From the NCBI RefSeq assembly GCF_900169175.1, contig NZ_FXZM01000001.1, positions 62,001 to 126,000 on the forward strand: a stretch of 64,000 nucleotides of DNA, written 5' to 3'. A model generated the notes under the pieces. The model searched no databases, was not told the origin of the DNA, and saw only the letters and a program-made list of their open reading frames with translations. This document shows, in pieces, positions 25,283 through 32,910 of the stretch (position 1 is its first letter; each line of letters starts with the position of its first letter). Source of the DNA: Brevibacterium jeotgali. GTDB taxonomy: Bacteria; Actinomycetota; Actinomycetes; Actinomycetales; Brevibacteriaceae. The position numbers and the translations under genes were made by a program.

Positions 25283-26356
25283 ATGAGCAGCGCCGCACAC
25301 GACACGAACCCGGGCACGATGCCCAGGACGGCGGGCCCGGAGCTCGGACTCGACACGTTCGGCGATGTCACCGTCGACGCCGACGGCACCCCGCTGCCGC
25401 ACCACCAGGTGATCAGGAACATCGTCGCCCAGGCGGTGCTCGCAGACTCCGTGGGCGTCGACTTCATCGGCGTGGGCGAGCACCACAGAGACGACTTCGC
25501 GGTGTCCGCGCCGGACATCGTCCTGGCCGCGATCGCAGCGCAGACGGAGCGGATCAGGATGGGCTCCGCGGTGACCGTCCTGAGTTCCGACGATCCCATC
25601 CGCGTCTTCCAGCGGTTCTCGACGATCGACGCGATCTCCTCCGGCCGCGCCGAGGTCATCCTGGGCCGTGGATCCTTCACCGAGTCCTTCCCCCTCTTCG
25701 GCTTCGATCTGAGGCAGTACGAGGAGCTCTTCGAGGAGAAGCTGGATCTCTTCTCCCATCTCCTCACCGAGGAGCCCCTCGACTGGGACGGACGCCTGCG
25801 GGCCCCGCTGCGCAATCAGAGGGTGTACCCGCCCACGCAGAACGGCCTGAAGACGTGGATCGCGGTGGGCGGCAGTCCGGAGTCCGTCATCCGTGCGGCG
25901 AAGTACCGCATCCCCCTCATGCTTGCCGTGATCGGTGGGCCGGTCGACCGCTTCGCCCCCTACGCGGACCTCTACCGCCGGGCGAACGACCAGCTCGAGC
26001 AGCCGCAGGCTCCGATCGGGGTCCACTCCCCCGGACACGTCGCGGACACGGACGCCGAGGCGCGGGATCACCTGCGCGAGCACTGGATCGCCAACCGCAA
26101 CCGGATCGGTCGCGAACGGGGCTGGGGCCCCGCAGGAGAGCGCGAGTTCATCGGTGAGGTCGAGGAGGGCGCGCTCTACGTCGGCTCGCCCGACACCGTC
26201 GCCGCGAAGATCGCACACGCCGTGCGCGCACTGGGCGTCGACCGCTTCGACCTCAAGTATGCGAACGGACCGATGCCCCATGAGCAGCTCCTGCGCTCGA
26301 TCGAGCTGTACGGAACGGAGGTCATCCCCCGCGTACGCGCACTGCTCGCAGACTGA
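25283..26356 (+). CDS. LLM-class flavin-dependent oxidoreductase (luciferase-like monooxygenase)
   Basis: A 357-aa TIM-barrel flavin enzyme of the bacterial-luciferase superfamily. Seen: GVDFIGVGEHHRDDFAVSAPDIVLAA, TERIRMGSAVTVLSSDDPIRVF, and AEVILGRGSFTESFPLFG with the FMN phosphate loop, plus a PLMLAVIGGP segment. It uses FMNH2 or F420H2; which one is not clear. The substrate is unknown. ATG at 25283 with a GAGGAGGAGG ribosome-binding site, 42 bp after the esterase stop, so it may be co-transcribed with it. Confidence 0.88.
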   Translation: MSSAAHDTNPGTMPRTAGPELGLDTFGDVTVDADGTPLPHHQVIRNIVAQAVLADSVGVDFIGVGEHHRDDFAVSAPDIVLAAIAAQTERIRMGSAVTVLSSDDPIRVFQRFSTIDAISSGRAEVILGRGSFTESFPLFGFDLRQYEELFEEKLDLFSHLLTEEPLDWDGRLRAPLRNQRVYPPTQNGLKTWIAVGGSPESVIRAAKYRIPLMLAVIGGPVDRFAPYADLYRRANDQLEQPQAPIGVHSPGHVADTDAEARDHLREHWIANRNRIGRERGWGPAGEREFIGEVEEGALYVGSPDTVAAKIAHAVRALGVDRFDLKYANGPMPHEQLLRSIELYGTEVIPRVRALLAD

Positions 26357-26411
26357 CGGGCGTGTGCCCGATTCGGCACACGCACGCGCGTCGACCGCTC
26401 CCGACGCCGCG

Positions 26412-26417
26412 TACAGT
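26412..26417 (+). promoter_or_regulatory. Predicted -10 box (TACAGT) for the lipoprotein gene
   Basis: TACAGT in the 115-bp gap before the lipoprotein, giving a leader of about 48 nt. No clear -35. Confidence 0.35.
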
Positions 26418-26471
26418 CATCCCGTACGAACCGAAGGGGATGCGATGCGTCCCGACCTCCGAGGAGTGGAT

Positions 26472-27206
26472 ATGAAGAAGTCGACAGTGCGTCTGGCCGT
26501 CGCGAGCGCGTGTGTCGGAGCCGGCCTGGTCCTGTCGGGCTGCGGCGGCGGGTCCGATGAAGCCGCGGGCACCGACCCGGTCTCGGAGGAGCAGGGCGAT
26601 ACGGCCGGAGCGTCAGCCGAGGAGGCTCCTGCCGAGGCCGGGCCGGCGACCGAGGAGGACCTCGTCGCCGCTGTCGAGGCCGGCGGGTTCACGGCGGAGG
26701 TCACGGACGCTGCGGCGACGGGCGAGGCCGCCGGGATCATGGGCGACATGACCGTCGAGCCCGAGGAGTGCGAGGTCTTCATGAATGCGGCACTCGCTGC
26801 GAGCGAGGACACGGAGACGACGCTGGTCGTCGGCACCGCATCCGAGGGAGATACGAACGTGGGCACGGCGATCGGCTACCCCTCCCCTGACGCGGCATCC
26901 TCCGCGCTGGGCGCGAATGCCGGGTCGTTGGACGCCTGCAGCGAGATCACGGTGTCCACGCAGGGCACGGAGTTCTCCACGTCCACGACCGAGGTCGACG
27001 CCGAGGTCGAGGGAGCCGACCAGGTCGTCGCGACGGAGTCGTCGATGGACGTGTCCGGGCAGACGGTGACGACCACGACGGTCCAGGCCATCAAGGGGTC
27101 GGCCATCTTCTCCGTGACCGGCACGTCGATGCCCGGCGCTGACGAGGCTCCCGGTGTCGACGAGCTGAGTGCCACCGCTGCGGACATGGTGGCGGCGCTG
27201 CCCTGA
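26472..27206 (+). CDS. Secreted lipoprotein of unknown function
   Basis: A 244-aa protein with a lipoprotein signal: KKSTVRLAV then LVLSGC, with Cys24 as the lipidation site. After an acidic Ala/Glu/Thr-rich tether (25-70) comes a small beta-rich domain with two cysteines (one in EPEECEVF, one in LDACSEI) that could pair, ending with IKGSAIFSVTGTSMPGA. The composition is like surface lipoproteins of the DUF5642/LppX-type size class, but I do not recognise a family. The ATG at 26472 follows GAGGAG; the ATG at 26445 is less likely because it would extend the signal peptide with charged residues. Confidence 0.78.
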   Translation: MKKSTVRLAVASACVGAGLVLSGCGGGSDEAAGTDPVSEEQGDTAGASAEEAPAEAGPATEEDLVAAVEAGGFTAEVTDAAATGEAAGIMGDMTVEPEECEVFMNAALAASEDTETTLVVGTASEGDTNVGTAIGYPSPDAASSALGANAGSLDACSEITVSTQGTEFSTSTTEVDAEVEGADQVVATESSMDVSGQTVTTTTVQAIKGSAIFSVTGTSMPGADEAPGVDELSATAADMVAALP

Positions 27207-27255
27207 TCCAGTCAGCCTGATCGAGTCGGCGTCCTGGTACGCGGACCCCTCACGG

Positions 27256-28332
27256 TCAGCCCGCTCGCCCGGAGTCCTCTCCCCGTGCGACGTGCGTCCA
27301 GCAGGCCTCGAGCCGTTCGGTCCAGAACCGGGCGCGCTCGGGGCCTGCCGCGTGTGCGGCGAGCAGGTCCTCGTCGGGTTCGACCCGCCCCAGCGGCAGG
27401 CTCCCGTCCTGGGGACGGAGCCCCGGCGCTGCGACATCGGCGGCGAACAGCGCCGCCGTGCCCAGGCCCGCAGCGGGTTCGGGCCCCAGGAGGCCCTGCC
27501 CGGCGCTCGACAGCGGCAGGTGCGCGGCGAGCGCGGCACCGGCGGCCAGCCCCACGCTCGACTCCAGCGCTGAGGACACGACTGCGGGCAGTCCCGCCGC
27601 CTCGATGATCGAGGCGGCGGCGCGGATCCCGCCCAGCGGCTGTGCCTTCACGACGATGACGTCGGCGGCGCCCAGAGCCGCGACGCTCAGGGGGTCGGAG
27701 ACTTTGCGGATCGATTCGTCGGCCGCGATCGGCACCGGCAGGCGTGCGATGGACACCCACTCGCGCAGCCGCGCCAGCCCGTGCACGTCCGGCACGGGCT
27801 GCTCGACGTACTGGAGCGGGCCCGTCCGGGCGAGCGCGGTGAGCGCCGTCTTCGCCTCGTCGTGGGTGTACGCACCGTTCGCATCGCAGCGGACGGCCGC
27901 GTCCGGCAGCGCACGGCGCACTGCGGCGACCCGGGCGAGGTCCTCGTCGAGCGACGCGATCCCCCGCTCCGCGATCTTCACCTTGACTGCGCTGACCCCC
28001 GGATAGTGCGCGGCGATGGCCGGCACCCGGTGCGCGGGCACTGCAGGGATCGTCGCGTTGACGAGGACGCGGTCGCGCAGTGGTCGGGGCAGCGGGAGTG
28101 CGGCCGACTCCACTGCGGCCAGCAGCCAGCGCGAGGCCTCCGGCACGTCGTACTCCGTGAACGGGGCGAACTCCGCCCATCCCGCGGGTCCCTTCACGAG
28201 GCACGTCTCCCGCACCGTGAGACCGCGGAACCGGGCCTTCATCGGCAGTGCGACAGGGACGACCCGCTCGAACAGGTCGCCGGGCGCCGCCGTGTGGTCG
28301 AGGACTGTGCGGACCTCAGGACTGATGAGCAT
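27256..28332 (-). CDS. menC: o-Succinylbenzoate synthase
   Basis: Dehydrates SHCHC to o-succinylbenzoate in menaquinone synthesis. Enolase-superfamily fold (358 aa): VSAVKVKIAE holds the KxK catalytic lysine, RCDANGAYT the first metal Asp, YVEQPV the Glu, IAADESIRK the third metal acid, and DVIVVKAQPLGG the second catalytic Lys. Start chosen at the ATG at 28332 because TATCGT ends 7 nt before it; the GTG at 28341 would fall inside that promoter. It is divergent from menB across 93 bp. Confidence 0.92.
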   Translation of the reverse strand: MLISPEVRTVLDHTAAPGDLFERVVPVALPMKARFRGLTVRETCLVKGPAGWAEFAPFTEYDVPEASRWLLAAVESAALPLPRPLRDRVLVNATIPAVPAHRVPAIAAHYPGVSAVKVKIAERGIASLDEDLARVAAVRRALPDAAVRCDANGAYTHDEAKTALTALARTGPLQYVEQPVPDVHGLARLREWVSIARLPVPIAADESIRKVSDPLSVAALGAADVIVVKAQPLGGIRAAASIIEAAGLPAVVSSALESSVGLAAGAALAAHLPLSSAGQGLLGPEPAAGLGTAALFAADVAAPGLRPQDGSLPLGRVEPDEDLLAAHAAGPERARFWTERLEACWTHVARGEDSGRAG

Positions 28333-28339
28333 ACGAGCC

Positions 28340-28345
28340 ACGATA
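28340..28345 (-). promoter_or_regulatory. Predicted -10 box (TATCGT) for leaderless menC
   Basis: Minus-strand TATCGT, 7 nt before the ATG at 28332; faces the menB promoter in the same 93-bp gap. Confidence 0.5.
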
Positions 28346-28412
28346 CGTCGACGACCCCGGGGCAGCGCCAGCCCGCGGACCGCGTGCGCGCCGAGACCTC
28401 CTCACCGGCCGA

Positions 28413-28418
28413 TATGCT
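28413..28418 (+). promoter_or_regulatory. Predicted -10 box (TATGCT) for leaderless menB
   Basis: TATGCT ends 7 nt before the ATG at 28426, without a ribosome-binding site. Confidence 0.5.
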
Positions 28419-28425
28419 GGCGGGC

Positions 28426-29352
28426 ATGAGCGATACACAGGTCTCCGACATCTTCGACCCGACGGCGTGGCGGGAGGTCGTCGGCTTCGACTTCACGGAC
28501 ATCACGTATCACCGCGCGATCGACGCAGGCGGCTCCGACATCGGCTGCGTGCGCATCGCGTTCGACCGCCCGGAGATCCGCAACGCGTTCCGCCCCCACA
28601 CGGTCGACGAGCTCTACCGGGCGCTCGACCACGCCCGTCAGACTCCGGATGTGGGTGCGGTACTGCTGACCGGCAACGGACCCAGCGCGAAGGACGGCGG
28701 CTGGGCGTTCTGCTCCGGCGGCGACCAGCGCATCCGCGGGCGCTCCGGCTACCAGTACGCCGACGGTGAGACGGCGGAGACGGTCGATCCCGCCCGCGCC
28801 GGGCGGCTCCACATCCTCGAGGTGCAGCGACTCATCCGCACGATGCCCAAGGTCGTCGTAGCGGTCGTGCCCGGCTGGGCCGCCGGTGGCGGCCATTCGC
28901 TGCACGTGGTCTGCGACCTCACGATCGCCTCACGGGAGCACGCCCGCTTCAAGCAGACGGACTCGGACGTCGGCTCGTACGACGCCGGCTACGGCTCCGC
29001 CTACCTCGCGAAGATGGTCGGGCAGAAGAAGGCTCGCGAGATCTTCTTCCTGGGCCGTGCCTACTCCGCCGATGACATGGAGCGCATGGGGGCGGTGAAC
29101 ATCGTCGCGGACCACACGGAGCTCGAGTCGACCGCACTGGGCGTCGCCCGCGAGATCCTGAGCAAGTCCCCCAACGCTCAGCGCATGCTGAAGTTCGCCT
29201 TCAACCTGGTCGACGACGGACTGGTGGGCCAGCAGGTGTTCGCAGGCGAGGCCACCCGGCTCGGATACATGACGGACGAGGCGGTCGAGGGCCGCGACGC
29301 CTTCCTCCAGAAGCGGGACCCCGACTGGTCGCCGTTCCCCTGGTACTACTGA
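28426..29352 (+). CDS. menB: 1,4-Dihydroxy-2-naphthoyl-CoA synthase
   Basis: Crotonase-fold enzyme closing the naphthoquinone ring from o-succinylbenzoyl-CoA (308 aa). Marks: FDRPEIRNAFRPHTVDELY, WAFCSGGDQRIRG (oxyanion hole and the CSGGDQ block typical of MenB), VPGWAAGGGHSLHVVCDLTIAS, and QTDSDVGSYDAGYGSAYLA with the MenB Asp/Tyr residues, ending DPDWSPFPWYY. First of the menB-menE-menA series on this strand. The ATG at 28414 is an alternative but lies in the -10 box. Confidence 0.96.
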   Translation: MSDTQVSDIFDPTAWREVVGFDFTDITYHRAIDAGGSDIGCVRIAFDRPEIRNAFRPHTVDELYRALDHARQTPDVGAVLLTGNGPSAKDGGWAFCSGGDQRIRGRSGYQYADGETAETVDPARAGRLHILEVQRLIRTMPKVVVAVVPGWAAGGGHSLHVVCDLTIASREHARFKQTDSDVGSYDAGYGSAYLAKMVGQKKAREIFFLGRAYSADDMERMGAVNIVADHTELESTALGVAREILSKSPNAQRMLKFAFNLVDDGLVGQQVFAGEATRLGYMTDEAVEGRDAFLQKRDPDWSPFPWYY

Positions 29353-29391
29353 GCCGGTGAGCCTCCTGTCCCGCCCGGATCGGCTTTCCCC

Positions 29392-30822
29392 ATGACGACG
29401 CCCAGCGCTGTCTCCGCGGTCGCGCGGATGCTGGACGGCGGTCCCGGGATCCTGCTGCCCCGCGAACGCTCCGGAGCGATCCGCACGTTCGGTCCGGACG
29501 CGTACGATCCGGCGGGCACGCCGCGTCCCATGCCGTCCCTGGTCCTCTTCACCTCGGGATCCACCGGGCCGCCCAAGGGCGTCGCGCTGAGCCGCGACGC
29601 CCTCGTGGCATCCGCCCGCGCGACCGAAGACCTGCTGTCCGGGCCGGGCCGCTGGCACCTGTGCCTGCCCGTCAACCACATCGCGGGGCTCCAGGTGGTC
29701 CTGCGTGCACTGCTCGCGGGAGCGCCGCCCACCGTGGCGTCCCCCGCTCCGGGGGGCGGAGCCGGGTTCGACCCGTCGCGATTCGCCGAGGACCTCGGCC
29801 GGACGCTCGCAGCGGCCGGAGACGACCCCGTCTACACCTCGCTCGTCCCCACCCAGCTCACCCGGGTGCTGCGGAGGCCGAGCTCCGCGGAGGTCCTCGC
29901 GCGCACCTCCGCCGTCCTGCTGGGCGGCGCGTCGATCTCGCCGCGCCTGCTCGAGACCGCGGCCAAGGCCGGTGTGCCGATCGTCCGCACCTACGGCATG
30001 AGCGAGACGGCCGGCGGATGCGTCTACGACGGCCTCCCGTTCCCCGATGTCGACGTCCGCATCGCGGGTGACGGGCGCATCGTGCTGGCTGGTCCCGTCC
30101 TCGCGGACGGGTACGTGGGGGTCGCCGCGGCTCCGGAAGCCCCCCGGCGAGGCACCGTCGCCGAGGCCCCGGTCACCCTGACCGCGATCCCCCACCCTCC
30201 GGCGCCCCCCGGGGTTCTGGCCGATGGCCCGGCCGGCGACCTGACCGACGCGCCCCGCGAGGATTCCACGGCTGTGGGCCTCGCCGGCGGGTTCCACGGA
30301 GAGGGCGCTGACCGGGCGCTCGTGACGAGCGACCTCGGCAGGTGGGAGGACCCGGCGACGCGGGGGCACCGCGGGCAGGCTCGCAGTGCTCACGGTGGTG
30401 TGGACCGCCGTCCCCGCCTCGACGTGCTGGGACGTGCTGATGATGTGATCGTGACCGGCGGCGAGAACGTCTCGCCCCACGAGGTCGAGACCGCGCTGCT
30501 CCCCGTGGCCGAACCGCTGGGGTATGCGGAGGTCCTCGTCACTGCCCGGGCAGACGAGGAATGGGGCGAGGTCCTCGTCGCTCTGCTCGTGCCCGCGGGC
30601 CCTAGCGCGTCGGGCTCGAGCGCCGCTGCGCAGCGACCCGTTCCCGCACCGCAGGCGGTGCTGGAGTCGCTGACGTCAGGGCTGCGCTCACGGGGGATCA
30701 CCGGGCCACGGGTCCCCCGATACGCGATCGAAGTGGCTGCGCTGCCGGTCAGATCGATCGGGAAGCCGGATCGCGCAGCGGCACGGGCCCTCGGAGCGGC
30801 CGTGCCGCCTGCGGATGGGTAG
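29392..30822 (+). CDS. menE: o-Succinylbenzoate-CoA ligase, with long low-complexity insert
   Basis: Adenylate-forming ligase activating o-succinylbenzoate to its CoA ester (476 aa). The P-loop LVLFTSGSTGPPKGVALS, the LPVNHIAGLQVVLRALLAG segment, YGMSETAGGCVYDG, and the C-terminal hinge LGRADDVIVTGGENVSPHEVE with the acyl-CoA-domain lysine in RSIGKPDR are all visible. Between the core and the hinge, residues about 245-345 are a Pro/Ala/Gly/Asp-rich stretch with no conserved motif; most MenE proteins have a much shorter link here. It lies 39 bp after menB and 34 bp before menA. Confidence 0.9.
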   Translation: MTTPSAVSAVARMLDGGPGILLPRERSGAIRTFGPDAYDPAGTPRPMPSLVLFTSGSTGPPKGVALSRDALVASARATEDLLSGPGRWHLCLPVNHIAGLQVVLRALLAGAPPTVASPAPGGGAGFDPSRFAEDLGRTLAAAGDDPVYTSLVPTQLTRVLRRPSSAEVLARTSAVLLGGASISPRLLETAAKAGVPIVRTYGMSETAGGCVYDGLPFPDVDVRIAGDGRIVLAGPVLADGYVGVAAAPEAPRRGTVAEAPVTLTAIPHPPAPPGVLADGPAGDLTDAPREDSTAVGLAGGFHGEGADRALVTSDLGRWEDPATRGHRGQARSAHGGVDRRPRLDVLGRADDVIVTGGENVSPHEVETALLPVAEPLGYAEVLVTARADEEWGEVLVALLVPAGPSASGSSAAAQRPVPAPQAVLESLTSGLRSRGITGPRVPRYAIEVAALPVRSIGKPDRAAARALGAAVPPADG

Positions 30823-30856
30823 GATACGGAAGGTTCGACAGAAGGGAAGGGTGCGG

Positions 30857-31792
30857 ATGGCGACGTTCGGCGAATGGGTCGAAGGTGCGCGGATGCGCAC
30901 GCTCCCGCTGGCAATCGCACCGGTCCTCATCGGTGCCGGAGCCGGCCTGGGTGCGCTGGGAGGCTTCGCGACCATCATCCTCGGCTCGACGGGGCCGGGC
31001 GAGCAGCAGACCGTCAACATCACCGCAGTCCTGCTGCGCACCCTGCTGGCGCTCATCGTGTCACTCGGCCTGCAGATCGGGTCCAACTACGCGAACGACT
31101 ACTCCGACGGCATCCGCGGCACAGACGACGTGCGGGTGGGCCCGATGCGGCTCACGGCATCCGGTGCGGCCGAACCCGGATCGGTGAAGCGTGCGGCGTT
31201 CATCTCCTTCGGGATCGCCGGGGCCGCAGGGCTGATGCTCGTGCTCGTGTCCGGCCAGTGGTGGCTCATCCCTGTGGGCGCCGCCGCAGTGCTGGCCGCC
31301 TGGTTCTACACGGGCGGCAGACGTCCCTACGGGTACATGGCGATGGGTGAGCTGTTCGTCTTCACCTTCTTCGGCCTGGTCGCGACGCTCGGCACCGCCG
31401 CCTCGATCGCAGGCGGCGTGACCCTGTCGGCGGTGAGCGGTGCGATCGCGATCGGCCTCTTCGCGTGCGGCGTGCTCATGGCCAACAACATCCGGGACAT
31501 CCCCACGGACCGTGAGGCCGGGAAGACGACGCTCGCGGTCGTCCTGGGCGATTCGATGGCGCGCGCGATCTACACCGTGTTCGTGTCCGCGCCGTTCGTG
31601 ATGCTCATGGGGCCGATCGTCGATGGGCATCCGGCAAGCGTCATCGCGGTGCTCTCGCTCGTCCTGGTCGTGCAGCCGGTGAAGCTCGTCCTGTCGGGAG
31701 CCACGGGTGCCGATCTCATCCCCACGATCAAGGCCACATCGCTCACTGCCCTGGCCTTCTCCTTCCTGCTGGCCCTGGGCATAGCCCTCTGA
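30857..31792 (+). CDS. menA: 1,4-Dihydroxy-2-naphthoate polyprenyltransferase
   Basis: Integral membrane UbiA-family enzyme attaching the polyprenyl chain to DHNA (311 aa, eight or nine helices). The two Asp-rich motifs are present: NYANDYSDGIRGTDD and NNIRDIPTDREAGKTTLA, which bind Mg and diphosphate. Opening EWVEGARMRTLPLAIAPVLIG is typical of MenA. ATG at 30857 with a GAAGGGAAGG ribosome-binding site; a GTG at 30851 is an alternative. It would use the product of the polyprenyl synthase at 17150-18202 and pass demethylmenaquinone to MenG. Confidence 0.95.
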   Translation: MATFGEWVEGARMRTLPLAIAPVLIGAGAGLGALGGFATIILGSTGPGEQQTVNITAVLLRTLLALIVSLGLQIGSNYANDYSDGIRGTDDVRVGPMRLTASGAAEPGSVKRAAFISFGIAGAAGLMLVLVSGQWWLIPVGAAAVLAAWFYTGGRRPYGYMAMGELFVFTFFGLVATLGTAASIAGGVTLSAVSGAIAIGLFACGVLMANNIRDIPTDREAGKTTLAVVLGDSMARAIYTVFVSAPFVMLMGPIVDGHPASVIAVLSLVLVVQPVKLVLSGATGADLIPTIKATSLTALAFSFLLALGIAL

Positions 31793-31845
31793 GCAGGACT
31801 CATCGCGCCTGCCCGCGCATCACAGCGCCGCGGGCGGCCTGATGC

Positions 31846-32112
31846 TCATGCGTCGTCGATGCTGCGGTCCTCGTCGGACTCGTCGCGCCCCTTCTTCTGC
31901 GCCCTGTCCTGGCGGCGGCGCTGCATGCCGTCGATGAGTTCCTCCGCGGATCGGCTGCGCAGCGGCGCCAGCACGACGAAGCTCAGCAGCGCGGAGATCA
32001 GGATCCCCGCGATCGTGCCCACCAGGGTCCGACCCCAGATCGTCCAGATGACGAGGACGCAGCCCACGAGCATGGCGAGGCGGGCGAGGTTGTACAGGAG
32101 GAAGGAACGCAT
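31846..32112 (-). CDS. Small two-helix membrane protein, DUF4229-like
   Basis: An 88-aa protein with two membrane helices (about 5-23 and 30-50), a short SAEELIDGMQRRR amphipathic stretch and a strongly charged tail (KKGRDESDEDRSIDDA). This is the actinobacterial DUF4229 layout, often found near menaquinone and cytochrome genes; function unknown. The start at 32112 is chosen because the longer frame has no hydrophobic or conserved sequence. It is convergent with menA, 53 bp away. Confidence 0.75.
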   Translation of the reverse strand: MRSFLLYNLARLAMLVGCVLVIWTIWGRTLVGTIAGILISALLSFVVLAPLRSRSAEELIDGMQRRRQDRAQKKGRDESDEDRSIDDA

Positions 32113-32206
32113 GGTTCTCCAGTGTAGTGATCGCGCGGTCTGCCGGCTCTCAGACTGGTCTGCGACGCCGCGGCTGCCCCTCACCGGGTCTGCAGTCGGA
32201 ACGGCA

Positions 32207-32241
32207 GTCCGAACTGCGGGTCGAACTGCGGGTCGAACTGT
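32207..32241 (+). repeat. 12-bp tandem repeat (about three copies) between divergent small membrane protein genes
   Basis: GTCCGAACTGCGG, GTCGAACTGCGG and GTCGAACTGTG follow each other in the 176-bp divergent spacer, ending 35 bp before the PLDc_N gene -10 box. Confidence 0.75.
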
Positions 32242-32275
32242 GTGAACCCTCAGCGTCCGGACGACGTTCGTCGAC

Positions 32276-32281
32276 TACGAT
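32276..32281 (+). promoter_or_regulatory. Predicted -10 box (TACGAT), leaderless
   Basis: TACGAT ends 7 nt before the ATG at 32289; no ribosome-binding site. Confidence 0.5.
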
Positions 32282-32288
32282 TGTCTCC

Positions 32289-32612
32289 ATGGCAAGGGGA
32301 ATCGTCGTCGCCGTCGTGATGGTCGTGGCCATCATGCTCTACAGCGTGTTCGACTGCGCTGCGCGCCCGCGTGACAGGATCGCCGCACTGCCGAAGTGGG
32401 GGTGGATCCTCGTGATCCTCCTGCTGCCGGTCATCGGTGCGGCTCTCTGGTTCCTCGTCGGGCGCAGGCGCGCAGACGGCGGATTCGGCGGAGGTCGCAA
32501 GGCCACCGGCCCCAGCGCACCGGACGATGACCCGGACTTCCTCCAGCGCATCGCGGACGACGTCGAGCAGCAGCAGCGTCGCGAACGCCGCGAACGCGGC
32601 GAATTCGACTGA
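32289..32612 (+). CDS. PLDc_N domain small membrane protein
   Basis: A 107-aa protein with an N-terminal helix (4-18), then the phospholipase-D-nuclease N-terminal motif: YSVFDCA, KWGWILVILLLPVIGAALWFLVGR. No phospholipase catalytic domain follows; the tail is a charged coiled-coil-like stretch (FLQRIADDVEQQQRRERRERGEF). Stand-alone PLDc_N proteins are common in actinobacteria and have no assigned function. Transcription is probably leaderless. Confidence 0.8.
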   Translation: MARGIVVAVVMVVAIMLYSVFDCAARPRDRIAALPKWGWILVILLLPVIGAALWFLVGRRRADGGFGGGRKATGPSAPDDDPDFLQRIADDVEQQQRRERRERGEFD

Positions 32613-32754
32613 GGCAGCAGCAGGCGCTCTCCGCTCGCTCGGGAAGCCGAACCCACCTGCACGCGTCTGGCAGGACCCGCGTCTTCGGGTGGCGGCAGCC
32701 CGGCCGGGTTCTGCGCCGTCTCGGACCGCCCTGCACACTCACTGACGTGTGCGG

Positions 32755-32862
32755 CTCTGCGGGGCAAGCCGGCAGTGGCTCCTCTGCGGGCACGCCGGCA
32801 GTGATTCGGGGCACGAGCCCCTGACCTCTGCTCGTCTCAGCGCTCACTGCTCGTCTCAGCGC
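32755..32862. repeat. Two neighbouring tandem duplications in a 298-bp gene-free spacer
   Basis: A 22-23-bp unit (CTCTGCGGG...GCCGGCAGTG) occurs at 32755-32777 and 32782-32803, and a perfect 16-bp unit (CTGCTCGTCTCAGCGC) at 32828-32843 and 32847-32862. The spacer 32613-32910 lies between convergent genes; I see no other feature in it. Confidence 0.7.
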
Positions 32863-32910
32863 CGCAGCGACCCCTCCCGGGAGCGGGAGACCCGTGGACC
32901 GCGCCGCGGC

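Noticed and set aside
32207-32862. CRISPR array or integron-like repeats
   Set aside because: Copies are two or three, of different units, directly adjacent, and without spacers or cas genes.
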